Shown: piece after piece, positions 43,677 through 52,173 of the stretch | How the letters are laid out: each line of letters starts with the position of its first letter | Position numbering within the stretch: position 1 is the first letter of the stretch | NCBI RefSeq assembly: GCF_023701695.1 | Contig: NZ_JAJOZC010000001.1 | Span: 5,641,894 to 5,705,893, forward strand | Reading direction: 5' to 3' | DNA: 64,000 nt | From: Streptomyces sp. RKAG290 | GTDB taxonomy: Bacteria > Actinomycetota > Actinomycetes > Streptomycetales > Streptomycetaceae | Program-made: the position numbers and the translations under genes | Notes under the pieces: model-generated | Seen by the model: only the letters and a program-made list of their open reading frames with translations | Told to the model about the DNA's origin: nothing | Databases searched by the model: none

Positions 43677-44486
43677 GTGAGTGTGCTCGACGAGATCATC
43701 GACGGCGTCCGCGCCGACCTCGCAGAGCGGCAGGCGCGCGTCAGCCTCGATGAGCTGAAGGAACGCGCGGCGCGCGCTCCCCAGGCGAAGGACGGAGTCG
43801 CCGCCCTGCGCGGCGAAGGCGTGACCGTCATCTGCGAGGTCAAGCGCTCCAGCCCCTCCAAGGGGGCCCTTGCCGCCATTGCCGACCCGGCCGCACTCGC
43901 CGCGGACTACGAGGCGGGCGGCGCGTCCGTCATCTCGGTCCTCACCGAGGAGCGCCGCTTCGGCGGTTCGCTGGCCGACCTGGAGGCCGTCCGCGCCAAG
44001 GTCGACATCCCGATCCTGCGCAAGGACTTCATCGTCACCTCCTACCAGCTGTGGGAGGCCCGGGCGTACGGCGCCGACCTCGCACTGCTGATCGTCGCCG
44101 CCCTCGACCAGGAGGCCCTGGTCTCCCTGATCGAGCGCGCCGAGTCCATCGGCCTGACGCCGCTGGTCGAGGTGCACGACGAGGAGGAGGCCGAGCGTGC
44201 GGTCGACGCCGGTGCGCGGATCATCGGAATCAACGCGCGCAACCTGAAGGACCTCAAGGTCGACCGCTCCGTCTTCGAGCGCGTCGCCCCCGAGGTCCCG
44301 GACCACATCGTCAAGGTCGCCGAGTCCGGCGTCCGCGGCCCGCACGACCTCATCGCCTACGCCAACGCCGGCGCGGACTCCGTCCTGGTGGGCGAGTCCC
44401 TGGTCACCGGCCGCGACCCGCGGTCCGCCGTCGCCGACCTGGTCGCCGCCGGCGCCCACCCGGCGCTCCGGCACGGACGGAGCTGA
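43677..44486 (+). CDS. trpC: Indole-3-glycerol-phosphate synthase
   Basis: 269 residues, (beta-alpha)8 barrel without the fused TrpF of enterobacteria. It closes CdRP to indole-glycerol phosphate. C-E-V-K-R-S-S-P-S-K-G contains the catalytic Lys and phosphate-binding residues. L-R-K-D-F-I-V holds the second Lys, G-I-N-A-R-N-L follows, and A-E-S-G-V is near the end. The GTG at 43677 has AAGGGGG about nine bases upstream. trpM follows after eight bases. Confidence 0.96.
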   Translation: MSVLDEIIDGVRADLAERQARVSLDELKERAARAPQAKDGVAALRGEGVTVICEVKRSSPSKGALAAIADPAALAADYEAGGASVISVLTEERRFGGSLADLEAVRAKVDIPILRKDFIVTSYQLWEARAYGADLALLIVAALDQEALVSLIERAESIGLTPLVEVHDEEEAERAVDAGARIIGINARNLKDLKVDRSVFERVAPEVPDHIVKVAESGVRGPHDLIAYANAGADSVLVGESLVTGRDPRSAVADLVAAGAHPALRHGRS

Positions 44487-44494
44487 CCGCAACC

Positions 44495-44710
44495 GTGTCC
44501 GCCGACCGTCCCGCGTCCCGTGTCCGGCCGGGCCTGCGCCCCGCCGGATCCACGGGCCGGGACCCGCACGCGCCCCTGGCGCGCGGCTGCCGCCCCCGCG
44601 GCTGCCGCGCCCCCGCGCGCCGCGTGCACGGCCGGCGGGTGCGGTACGTGATCGGTGACGAGCCCGGTCAGGTCAACGGCATGCGATGGCGCACGGGGTC
44701 CGCGCAGTAA
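44495..44710 (+). CDS. trpM: Tryptophan biosynthesis modulator TrpM
   Basis: 71 residues, very basic. The C-terminal half contains L-A-R-G-C-R-P-R-G-C-R-A-P-A-R-R-V-H-G-R-R-V-R-Y-V, typical of Streptomyces TrpM (reported as about 63 residues, 7 kDa). From the literature it is a small modulator of tryptophan synthesis encoded between trpC and trpB. The position here is the same. The N-terminus is uncertain because several GTG codons could serve. The 136 bases after it, before trpB, may hold an internal promoter. Confidence 0.78.
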   Translation: MSADRPASRVRPGLRPAGSTGRDPHAPLARGCRPRGCRAPARRVHGRRVRYVIGDEPGQVNGMRWRTGSAQ

Positions 44711-44846
44711 GCGGGAGCCCCGGCCGTCGCACCCCGCCGCACCGGCGGAAACCGCACGACCGAACCACCCGGCCACGGCCGCGGTGGCGCTCCGCCCACG
44801 GCGCATACGGTGAACCCACCCAATGCCATGTCGAGGAGCACGTCGG

Positions 44847-46133
44847 ATGTCGTCTGACTTCTTCATTCCGGACCCCGAGGGTCTGATCCCCAGCGCCGAA
44901 GGCTACTTCGGCGCGTACGGCGGCAAGTTCATCCCGGAGGCGCTCGTCGCCGCCGTGGACGAGGTCGCCGTCGAGTACGACAAGGCCAAGGCCGACCCCG
45001 CCTTCGCCGCCGAGCTCAACGAGCTCATGGTCAACTACACCGGCCGGCCCAGCGCGCTGACCGAGGTACCGCGCTTCGCCGAGCACGCCGGCGGCGCCCG
45101 GATCTTCCTCAAGCGCGAGGACCTCAACCACACCGGCTCGCACAAGATCAACAACGTGCTGGGCCAGGCGCTGCTCACCAAGCGCATGGGCAAGACCCGG
45201 GTCATCGCCGAGACCGGAGCCGGCCAGCACGGCGTCGCCACCGCGACCGCCTGCGCGCTCTTCGGTCTCGAGTGCACCATCTACATGGGTGAGATCGACA
45301 CCGAGCGGCAGGCGCTGAACGTGGCGCGGATGCGCATGCTCGGCGCCGAGGTCGTCTCGGTGAAGTCCGGCTCCCGCACGCTCAAGGACGCCATCAACGA
45401 GGCGTTCCGCGACTGGGTCGCCAACGTGGACCGCACCCACTACCTCTTCGGTACGGTCGCGGGCCCGCACCCCTTCCCCGCCATGGTCCGCGACTTCCAC
45501 CGGGTCATCGGTGTGGAGGCCAGGCGGCAGATCCTGGAGCGGGCCGGCCGGCTGCCGGACGCCGCGGTCGCCTGCGTCGGCGGCGGCTCCAACGCCATCG
45601 GGCTCTTCCACGCCTTCATCCCGGACGCGGACGTCCGCCTCATCGGCTGCGAGCCCGCCGGACACGGGGTGGAGACCGGCGAGCACGCGGCGACCCTGAC
45701 CGCGGGCGAGCCCGGCATCCTGCACGGCTCGCGCAGCTACGTCCTCCAGGACGAGGAGGGCCAGATCACCGAGCCGTACTCCATCTCGGCCGGTCTGGAC
45801 TACCCGGGCATCGGCCCGGAGCACGCCTACCTGAAGGACACCGGCCGGGGCGAGTACCGCGCGGTCACCGACGACGCGGCGATGCAGTCGCTGCGGCTGC
45901 TCTCCCGTACCGAGGGGATCATCCCGGCCATCGAGAGCGCGCACGCGCTGGCCGGCGCCCTGGAGGTCGGCAGGGAGCTCGGCAAGGACGGTCTGATCCT
46001 GGTCAACCTGTCCGGCCGCGGCGACAAGGACATGGACACGGCGGCGCGGTACTTCGGTCTTTACGACGCGGACGCGGCCGTCGAGGCGGACGCGGACAGC
46101 GACGGCGCCGAGATCGAGGGGGACGTCAAGTGA
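44847..46133 (+). CDS. trpB: Tryptophan synthase beta chain
   Basis: 428 residues, PLP enzyme joining indole and serine. The PLP lysine is in N-H-T-G-S-H-K-I-N-N near residue 99. E-T-G-A-G-Q-H-G-V-A contains the catalytic Glu, and G-G-G-S-N-A-I-G is the phosphate loop. The C-terminus has an acidic tail (D-A-D-A-A-V-E-A-D-A-D). The ATG at 44847 has GAGGAG eight bases upstream. The stop overlaps trpA as GTGA, matching equal output of the two subunits. Confidence 0.97.
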   Translation: MSSDFFIPDPEGLIPSAEGYFGAYGGKFIPEALVAAVDEVAVEYDKAKADPAFAAELNELMVNYTGRPSALTEVPRFAEHAGGARIFLKREDLNHTGSHKINNVLGQALLTKRMGKTRVIAETGAGQHGVATATACALFGLECTIYMGEIDTERQALNVARMRMLGAEVVSVKSGSRTLKDAINEAFRDWVANVDRTHYLFGTVAGPHPFPAMVRDFHRVIGVEARRQILERAGRLPDAAVACVGGGSNAIGLFHAFIPDADVRLIGCEPAGHGVETGEHAATLTAGEPGILHGSRSYVLQDEEGQITEPYSISAGLDYPGIGPEHAYLKDTGRGEYRAVTDDAAMQSLRLLSRTEGIIPAIESAHALAGALEVGRELGKDGLILVNLSGRGDKDMDTAARYFGLYDADAAVEADADSDGAEIEGDVK

Positions 46134-46942
46134 GCGGCAACATCGAGCTGTTGAGCACCACCCTCGCCGCCGCCAAGGCGGAGGACCGGGCCGCGCTGAT
46201 CGCGTACCTGCCGGCCGGGTTCCCGACCGTCGACGGCGGCATCGAGGCGATCAAGGCGGTGGCCGCGGGCGGCGCCGACGTCGTCGAGGTGGGTCTGCCG
46301 CACAGCGACCCGGTCCTCGACGGACCGGTCATCCAGACCGCCGACGACATCGCCCTGCGCGGCGGCGTGAAGATCGCCGACGTGATGCGCACGGTCCGCG
46401 AGACCTCCGAGGCGACCGGCATCCCGATCCTGGTCATGACGTACTGGAACCCGATCGACCGGTACGGCATCGAACGGTTCACCGCCGAACTGGCCGAGGC
46501 GGGCGGCGCGGGGTGCATCCTGCCCGACCTCCCGGTCCAGGAGTCCGCGGTGTGGCGCGAGCACGCCGACAAGCACGGTCTGGCGACCGTCTTCGTCGTC
46601 GCGCCCAGCAGCAAGGACGAACGGCTCGCCACCATCACGGAGGCCGGCTCCGGCTTCGTCTACGCGGCCTCGCTGATGGGCGTCACCGGCACCCGCGTCT
46701 CGGTCGGCGAGCAGGCCCAGGACCTGGTGCGGCGCACCCGCGCCACCACCGACCTGCCGGTCTGTGTCGGCCTCGGCGTGTCCAACGCCGAGCAGGCCAC
46801 CGAGGTCGCCGGCTTCGCCGACGGGGTCATCGTCGGTTCCGCCTTCGTCAAGCGGATGCTGGACGCCCCCGACGAGGCAACCGGCCTGGCGGCCGTCCGC
46901 TCGCTGGCGGCCGAGCTGGCCGAGGGTGTTCGAAAGCGCTGA
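46130..46942 (+). CDS. trpA: Tryptophan synthase alpha chain
   Basis: 270 residues, (beta-alpha)8 barrel, cleaving indole-glycerol phosphate and channelling indole to TrpB. A-Y-L-P-A-G-F-P, V-V-E-V-G-L-P-H-S-D-P with catalytic Glu and D-G-P-V-I-Q with catalytic Asp are present, as is G-F-V-Y-A-A-S-L-M-G-V-T-G-T-R. The GTG overlaps the trpB stop. A perfect hairpin terminator starts 33 bases after the stop. Confidence 0.97.
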   Translation: MSGNIELLSTTLAAAKAEDRAALIAYLPAGFPTVDGGIEAIKAVAAGGADVVEVGLPHSDPVLDGPVIQTADDIALRGGVKIADVMRTVRETSEATGIPILVMTYWNPIDRYGIERFTAELAEAGGAGCILPDLPVQESAVWREHADKHGLATVFVVAPSSKDERLATITEAGSGFVYAASLMGVTGTRVSVGEQAQDLVRRTRATTDLPVCVGLGVSNAEQATEVAGFADGVIVGSAFVKRMLDAPDEATGLAAVRSLAAELAEGVRKR

Positions 46943-46974
46943 CTCCGGGCGTAACCCGAATGGGTGGACCTGGG

Positions 46975-47004
46975 ACCGGGGAGGCACGCGAGTGCCTCCC
47001 CGGT
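46975..47004. terminator. Intrinsic terminator of the trp genes
   Basis: ACCGGGGAGGCAC at 46975-46987 pairs perfectly with 46992-47004, closing a GCGA tetraloop. It lies between trpA (stop 46942) and the DsbA-like gene starting at 47019, so it separates trp transcription from the next gene. Confidence 0.87.
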
Positions 47005-47018
47005 TCGTTGCTGCGGGT

Positions 47019-47846
47019 GTGAGCGAGAAGAACCAAGAGGGAAAAAGGGCCGCGCGAGACCGGCTGATCCAGCAGCGTGAACAGGCGAAGGCGCGAGAGC
47101 GCCGCCGCCGGACGCTGATCGTCTCCACCGCCGTGGTGGGAGTCCTGGCGCTGGCCGCCGTCGTCGGCATCATCGCGGCGAACACCGGCGGCAAGAGCAG
47201 CAAGGACAAGGCATCGGGCCCTGCCGTCGCACCCTCGGGCGCGACCGGCAAGGACAGCCTGGCCATCCAGGTGGGAGCGGACGACGCCCCGTCGACGCTC
47301 ACGGTCTGGGAGGACTTCCGCTGCCCGGTCTGCGCCCAGTTCGAGAACGCCTTCCGGGACACGATCCACCAGTTGGAGCAGAGCGGGCAGATCAAGGTCG
47401 AATACCACCTCGCCACGCTGATCGACGGCAATCTCGGCGGCAGCGGTTCGCTCAAGGCCGCCAACGCGGCGGCCTGCGCCCAGGACGCCGGAAAGTTCTC
47501 CGCGTACCACGACGTCCTGTACCGCAACCAGCCGCAGGAGTCCGACGACGCCTTCGGCGACAACGACAAGCTGATCGATCTGTCCAAGAAGGTCGACGGG
47601 CTCGACACGCCCGCCTTCCGTAGCTGTGTCGAGGACGGCGCCCACGACGCCTGGGTCCAGAAGTCCAACACCGCGTTCCAGAAGGGCGGATTCCAGGGCA
47701 CGCCGACGGCGCTGCTCAACGGTGAGGCGATCTTCCCCAAGAAGGGGGACGAGCCCATCACCGTGGCCAACCTGAAGAAGTGGGTCGCCGAGGCCAACAA
47801 GGGCAAGAAGCCAGGCACCGCGACACCCGCCCCGTCCGGGTCCTGA
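47019..47846 (+). CDS. Membrane-anchored DsbA-like thiol-disulfide protein
   Basis: 275 residues. A basic N-terminus (1-32) is followed by one membrane segment (T-L-I-V-S-T-A-V-V-G-V-L-A-L-A-A-V-V-G, about 33-52). An extracytoplasmic thioredoxin-fold domain of the same class as 4589-5401 follows. The active site C-P-V-C lies near residues 106-109 and a cis-Pro loop F-Q-G-T-P-T near 231. It probably helps fold secreted proteins. The GTG at 47019 lies just past the trp terminator, so its promoter must overlap that hairpin or transcription must read through. lgt follows, another envelope-biogenesis gene. Confidence 0.88.
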   Translation: MSEKNQEGKRAARDRLIQQREQAKARERRRRTLIVSTAVVGVLALAAVVGIIAANTGGKSSKDKASGPAVAPSGATGKDSLAIQVGADDAPSTLTVWEDFRCPVCAQFENAFRDTIHQLEQSGQIKVEYHLATLIDGNLGGSGSLKAANAAACAQDAGKFSAYHDVLYRNQPQESDDAFGDNDKLIDLSKKVDGLDTPAFRSCVEDGAHDAWVQKSNTAFQKGGFQGTPTALLNGEAIFPKKGDEPITVANLKKWVAEANKGKKPGTATPAPSGS

Positions 47847-47945
47847 CAGGCGGCCGACAGGGGGAATCGATGACCGGCTCGTTACCCATACGTTGTCGGG
47901 CGGGTTGCCGCACGTCCCGCCCGGCAAGGTAGCGTCGACCCTGCC

Positions 47946-48959
47946 ATGGACCTTGCCTACATTCCCAGCCCGTCGACCGGCGTGATCGATCTCGGCCCGA
48001 TCCCGCTTCGCGGCTACGCGTTCTGCATCATCATCGGTGTCTTTGTCGCCGTCTGGTTCGGCAACAAGCGCTGGATCGCCCGAGGGGGCAGAGCCGGCAC
48101 CGTTGCCGACATCGCCGTCTGGGCCGTGCCCTTCGGCCTTGTCGGCGGGAGGCTCTACCACGTCATCACCGACTACCAGCTGTACTTCAGCGACGGTGAG
48201 GACTGGGTCGACGCCTTCAAGATCTGGCAGGGCGGCCTCGGCATCTGGGGCGCGATCGCGCTCGGCGCGGTCGGTGCCTGGATCGGCTGCCGCCGCCGCG
48301 GGATCCCGCTGCCCGCCTGGGCCGACGCGCTCGCCCCCGGCATCGCCCTGGCCCAGGCCTGCGGCCGCTGGGGCAACTGGTTCAACCAGGAGCTGTACGG
48401 CCGGGCGACCGACGTCCCGTGGGCCCTGAAGATCAGCGAGGGCCCGAACCGGGTCGCCGGCACCTACCACCCGACCTTCCTGTACGAGTCGCTGTGGTGC
48501 ATCGGTGTGGCGCTCCTGGTGATCTGGGCGGACCGCCGGTTCAAGCTCGGACACGGGCGGGCGTTCGCGCTGTACGTCGCGGCGTACTGTGCGGGCCGCG
48601 CGTGGATCGAGTACATGCGCGTCGACGAGGCCCACCACATCCTGGGCCTGCGCCTGAACGTGTGGACCGCGCTGATCGTGTTCGTGCTCGCGGTGGTCTA
48701 CATCGTGATCTCGGCGAGGGTACGGCCGGGGCGCGAGGAGATCGTCGAGCCGGAGGCCGTTGACGCGGTTGACGCGGTTGACGCCGGAGGCGTCGAGGAC
48801 GCGGAGGCCGGGGCCGATGCGGAGTCCGGCGATGCGGAGTCCGGGTCGGATGCGGAGTCCCGCGATGCGGAGGCCGGGTCCGATGCGGAGTCCCGCCATG
48901 CGGAGTCCGGGGCCGATGCGCCGAAGACGAACGGTGCGGCGGAGACGGCCAAGGGCTGA
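47946..48959 (+). CDS. lgt: Prolipoprotein diacylglyceryl transferase
   Basis: 337 residues, inner-membrane enzyme adding diacylglycerol to the lipobox Cys of prolipoproteins. Seven membrane segments, G-G-R-L-Y-H-V (family H-D-G-G-like loop region), the signature G-R-W-G-N-W-F-N-Q-E-L-Y-G near residues 140-152, and H-P-T-F-L-Y-E-S with its conserved residues are present. The last ~70 residues are an acidic Asp/Ala/Glu/Ser tail encoded by an imperfect repeat, found in actinobacterial Lgt proteins but variable. The ATG at 47946 is the family start. A strong hairpin follows. Confidence 0.95.
   Translation: MDLAYIPSPSTGVIDLGPIPLRGYAFCIIIGVFVAVWFGNKRWIARGGRAGTVADIAVWAVPFGLVGGRLYHVITDYQLYFSDGEDWVDAFKIWQGGLGIWGAIALGAVGAWIGCRRRGIPLPAWADALAPGIALAQACGRWGNWFNQELYGRATDVPWALKISEGPNRVAGTYHPTFLYESLWCIGVALLVIWADRRFKLGHGRAFALYVAAYCAGRAWIEYMRVDEAHHILGLRLNVWTALIVFVLAVVYIVISARVRPGREEIVEPEAVDAVDAVDAGGVEDAEAGADAESGDAESGSDAESRDAEAGSDAESRHAESGADAPKTNGAAETAKG
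48799..48920. repeat. Imperfect short repeat encoding the acidic Lgt tail
   Basis: Blocks built on GATGCGGAGTCC recur at least five times inside the 3' end of lgt, giving repeats such as D-A-E-S-G and D-A-E-S-R. Slippage at these units would change only the length of the cytoplasmic tail. Confidence 0.75.
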
Positions 48960-48977
48960 CGCCCGCACCACGACGAC

Positions 48978-49008
48978 GAGGGGCCGCCGAACCATTCGGC
49001 GGCCCCTC
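48978..49008. terminator. Intrinsic terminator after lgt
   Basis: GAGGGGCCGCCGAA at 48978-48991 pairs with 48995-49008 (14 bp) around a 3-base loop, 18 bases after the lgt stop. Confidence 0.87.
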
Positions 49009-49045
49009 GCCACGTTGCGTGCCGCGACCCCTGGCGCCAGGTGTT

Positions 49046-49247
49046 GTCCTCAATCGCCGGACGGGCTGGGTTTTGCCTGTCCGCACCTGATCCGTGCGGG
49101 TGGTGTCGTCCTCAAGCGCCGGACGGGCTGGGTTTTGCCGGCTGTCCGCAGTTCGTCTGTGCGGGTGGTGGTGTCCTCAAGCGCCGGACGGGCTGGAGAT
49201 GGCCGGCTGTGTGGTGGGGGGAACGAGCCTGTCCGGCGATTGAGGAC
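49046..49247. repeat. Three direct and one inverted copy of the Streptomyces intergenic motif
   Basis: This is the bulk of the 315-bp gap between lgt and the lyase gene. GTCCTCAA(T/G)CGCCGGACGGG occurs at about 49046, 49108 and 49173 (spacing near 60-65). A reverse-complement copy, GTCCGGCGATTGAGGAC, lies at 49231-49247. The third and the inverted copy can fold into a long hairpin just before the stop of the minus-strand lyase gene at 49275. The motif is the same as in the 59-bp tandem repeat at 18360-18590. No gene is visible here. Confidence 0.83.
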
Positions 49248-49274
49248 TGAGCGGGCGGTGGGGTGCGGTCCCTG

Positions 49275-50096
49275 CTATCTCGGGCTCACCACCGTCCGCC
49301 CGGCCAGGGCAAGCGTGCGGTGGGCGGCGGCCACCACCGCCGCGTCGACGAAGCGTCCGTCCGGCAGGGCCAGCGCACCCGCCTCCGACCGGGCCGCCTC
49401 GACGATCTCCTGCGCCGCCTCGATCTCCTGCGGCGTCGGCCGGAACGCCCGCTCGATCACCGGCAGCTGCCTGGGATGGATGGCCGCCCGGCCGAGGAAC
49501 CCCAGCGCCCGCCCGTGCGCGCAGGACGACCACAGCCCGTCCAGGTCCCGGACGTCCGGGAACACCGACTGGGCGGGCGGGGCGAGCCCCGCCGCACGGG
49601 CCGCGACGACCGCCCGGCTGCGCGACCAGTCGAGCCCCTCGTCCTCCCGGACCCCCAGATCGGCCCGCAGATCCGCCTCGCCCAGGGCGATGGAACGGAC
49701 CTGGGGATGGGCGGCGGCCACCGTGTACGCGTGTTCGATGCCGAGTGCCGACTCCAGCAGCGGACAGAGCGCGACCCCGGGGGCCAGCGCCGCGATGTGA
49801 TGGACGGACGCCGCGTGCGTGATCTTCGGCAGCCGCAGTTCGGCGAGGCCGGGCAGCGGGGCCAGTGCCAGGACGTCGGCCTCGGTGTGCACCCGGACAT
49901 GGACCGGCACCGCGTTGGCGGCAGCGGGCTCGGAGAGGAGCTCCACCGTGGCCGACCGCGCGTACTCCTTGCGGTCCGGGGCGACCGCGTCCTCCAGATC
50001 CACGATCACCACGTCCGCCCCCGACTCGCGCGCCTTGCGCACCACGTCCGGCCGGTCGCCGGGGGCGTACAGCCAGGTGAGGGGGATCGCGCTCAC
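49275..50096 (-). CDS. HpcH/HpaI-family CoA-ester lyase (CitE-like)
   Basis: 273 residues, TIM-barrel of the citrate-lyase-beta group that cleaves beta-hydroxyacyl-CoA such as malyl-, citramalyl- or beta-methylmalyl-CoA. P-G-D-R-P lies near residue 13 and V-I-V-D-L-E-D-A-V near residue 32, with the conserved acid. L-L-E-S-A-L-G-I and A-L-G-E-A-D-L-R-A-D-L-G provide metal and substrate residues. The GTG at 50096 overlaps the CoA-transferase stop (GTGA). It is the last gene of a seven-gene run. With the CoA-transferase it suggests activation and splitting of an organic acid. The exact substrate is inferred, not seen. Confidence 0.88.
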   Translation of the reverse strand: MSAIPLTWLYAPGDRPDVVRKARESGADVVIVDLEDAVAPDRKEYARSATVELLSEPAAANAVPVHVRVHTEADVLALAPLPGLAELRLPKITHAASVHHIAALAPGVALCPLLESALGIEHAYTVAAAHPQVRSIALGEADLRADLGVREDEGLDWSRSRAVVAARAAGLAPPAQSVFPDVRDLDGLWSSCAHGRALGFLGRAAIHPRQLPVIERAFRPTPQEIEAAQEIVEAARSEAGALALPDGRFVDAAVVAAAHRTLALAGRTVVSPR

Positions 50097-51292
50097 AGGA
50101 CACGCTCCGCCCGCAGCGCCGAGATCTCCGCGCCGGTCAGACCGAGGCCGGTGAGGATCTCCTCGGTGTCCGCCCCGTGCGGGCGGCCCGCCCAGCGGAT
50201 CGCCCCCGGGGTCCCGGAGAGCCGGAAGAGGACGTTCTGCATCCGCAGCGGCCCGAGCTCCGGGTCGTCGACCTCGGTGATGGAGTCCAGGGCCCGGTAC
50301 TGCGGGTCCTCCATCACGTCCCGGATGTCGTGGATGGGGGCGATGGCCGCCTCCGCCTTCTCGAACGCGGAGATCGCGTCGTCGCGGGTGTGGCGCGCGA
50401 TCCAGTTGCCGACCGCCTCGTCGAGCTCGTCGCTGTGGTCGGCCCGTGTGGTGCCGGCCGCGAACCACGGCTCGTCGATCAGCTCGGCGCGTCCCACCAG
50501 GTGCATCACACGCTCGGCGATGGACTGTGCGGAGGTGGAGACGGCCACCCACTGCCCGTCCGAGGTGCGGTAGGTGTTGCGGGGGGCGTTGTTGCGCGAA
50601 CGGTTGCCGGTGCGCGGCTGGACGTAGCCGAGCTGGTCGTACCAGAGCGGCTGCGGGCCGAGCACCGTCAGGATCGGTTCGATGATCGCCATGTCGACGA
50701 CCTGTCCCTCACCGGTGCGTTCCCGCGCGGTCAGGGCCGTCATCACCGCGAACGCCGTCGCGATCGCGGCGATCGAGTCGGCCAGCCCGAACGGCGGCAG
50801 CGTCGGCGGCCCGTCCGGCTCCCCGGTGATCGCCGCGAACCCGCTCATCGCCTCCGCGAGCGTGCCGAAGCCGGGCCGGTGCGCGTACGGGCCGAACTGG
50901 CCGAACCCCGTGACCCGGGCCAGCACCAGCCGCGGGTTGACGGCGTGCAGTTCCTCCCAGCCCAGGCCCCACCGCTCCAGCGTGCCCGGCCGGAAGTTCT
51001 CGATGATCACATCGGTGTCCGCGGCCAGCCGCAGCAGGATGTCGCGGCCGCCGGGCCCGGACAGATCGAGGGTCAGGTTGCGCTTGTTGCGGCCCAGCAG
51101 CTTCCACCACAGGCCGACGCCGTCCTTCGTGGGTCCGTGCCCCCGCGACGGATCGGGCTTGCTGGGGTGCTCGACCTTGATCACCTCGGCGCCGAAGTCG
51201 CCGAGCATGGTGGCGCAGAGGGGGCCCGCGAAGAGCGTGGCGAGATCGATGACCCGCGTCCCGGTCAGGGGTGCCGCTGTGTGCGCCGTCAT
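50093..51292 (-). CDS. CaiB/BaiF-family CoA-transferase
   Basis: 399 residues, class III CoA-transferase. Near the start it has V-I-D-L-A-T-L-F-A-G-P and G-A-E-V-I-K-V-E-H-P; then I-I-E-N-F-R-P-G-T near residue 96 and G-Q-F-G-P-Y near 131. G-L-A-D-S near 169-173 places Asp172 as the likely acyl-anhydride-forming residue. It moves CoA between carboxylic acids. The ATG at 51292 overlaps the kinase stop (ATGA) and its own stop overlaps the lyase. Possible pairs are succinyl-CoA with citramalate, malate or another acid. Confidence 0.9.
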   Translation of the reverse strand: MTAHTAAPLTGTRVIDLATLFAGPLCATMLGDFGAEVIKVEHPSKPDPSRGHGPTKDGVGLWWKLLGRNKRNLTLDLSGPGGRDILLRLAADTDVIIENFRPGTLERWGLGWEELHAVNPRLVLARVTGFGQFGPYAHRPGFGTLAEAMSGFAAITGEPDGPPTLPPFGLADSIAAIATAFAVMTALTARERTGEGQVVDMAIIEPILTVLGPQPLWYDQLGYVQPRTGNRSRNNAPRNTYRTSDGQWVAVSTSAQSIAERVMHLVGRAELIDEPWFAAGTTRADHSDELDEAVGNWIARHTRDDAISAFEKAEAAIAPIHDIRDVMEDPQYRALDSITEVDDPELGPLRMQNVLFRLSGTPGAIRWAGRPHGADTEEILTGLGLTGAEISALRAERVL

Positions 51293-52173
51293 GCGGCGTC
51301 GATTTCGCTGCGGTACGGCATGGAGGTCGAGGCGCCCGGCTTCTGTACGCAGAGCGCGGCGGCCGCCGAGGCCCAGGCGATGGCCTGCGGCACCGGCCGG
51401 CCTTCGCCGAGTGCCACGGCGAGGGTGCCGACGAAGGTGTCCCCGGCGCCGGTGGTGTCGACGGCGGTGGTGTCGGGGGCGGGGAAGTGGACGGCCTGGC
51501 TGCCCCGGGCCGCGTACAGGCAACCCTTCGAGCCGAGGGTGATGACGACCGCGGGCACGTGACTGAGCAGGGCCTCGGCCCCCGCGTGGGGTTCGGCGTG
51601 CCCGGACAGCTCGGCCGCCTCGTGCTCATTGGGGATCAGCAGATCGACGCAGTCGAGGAGTTCGTCGGGGAGTTCCTGCACGGGGGAGGGGGTGAGGAGG
51701 ACCCGTACGCCCTGGGCGTGACCGGCCCGTGCCCCCTCGATCACGGCGGACATCGGCAGCTCCAGCTGGAGCAGCAGCAGGTCCGCGCCCGCGATGGCGG
51801 CGATCTCGCCCGGACCGACCGCGGTGACGGCGCCGTTGGCGCCGGGGACGACCACGATCGCGTTGGAGCCCTTGTCGTCGACCACGATGTGCGCGGTGCC
51901 GCTGGGCCCTTCGGCGGTGTGCAGCAGGTCGGTGTCCACGGCCGAGTGCTCCAGGTTCTCCCGCAGCCGCAGGCCGTACTCGTCGTCGCCGACCGCGCCG
52001 ATCATCATCACGTCGCCGCCCGCGCGGGCGGCGGCCACGGCCTGGTTGGCTCCCTTGCCGCCGGGGACGGTGCGGAACTCGCGGCCGGTGACCGTCTCCC
52101 CGCGCTCCGGAGCCCGTTCGACGTAGGCCACAAGATCCATATTGGTGCTGCCGAGCACCGCGATTCGGGTCAT
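51289..52173 (-). CDS. Ribokinase-type PfkB sugar kinase
   Basis: 294 residues. The N-terminal A-V-L-G-S-T-N-M-D-L and G-G-K-G-A-N-Q-A-V-A-A-A-R-A-G form the sugar-binding site. The C-terminal D-T-T-G-A-G-D-T-F-V-G contains the catalytic Asp and anion hole. The sequence is closest in look to ribokinase (D-ribose to ribose 5-phosphate), though deoxyribose or a nucleoside is possible. It sits directly between ADP-ribosylglycohydrolase and CoA-transferase genes with four-base overlaps at both ends. Phosphorylation of ribose released by the hydrolases is a natural reading. Confidence 0.9.
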   Translation of the reverse strand: MTRIAVLGSTNMDLVAYVERAPERGETVTGREFRTVPGGKGANQAVAAARAGGDVMMIGAVGDDEYGLRLRENLEHSAVDTDLLHTAEGPSGTAHIVVDDKGSNAIVVVPGANGAVTAVGPGEIAAIAGADLLLLQLELPMSAVIEGARAGHAQGVRVLLTPSPVQELPDELLDCVDLLIPNEHEAAELSGHAEPHAGAEALLSHVPAVVITLGSKGCLYAARGSQAVHFPAPDTTAVDTTGAGDTFVGTLAVALGEGRPVPQAIAWASAAAALCVQKPGASTSMPYRSEIDAA

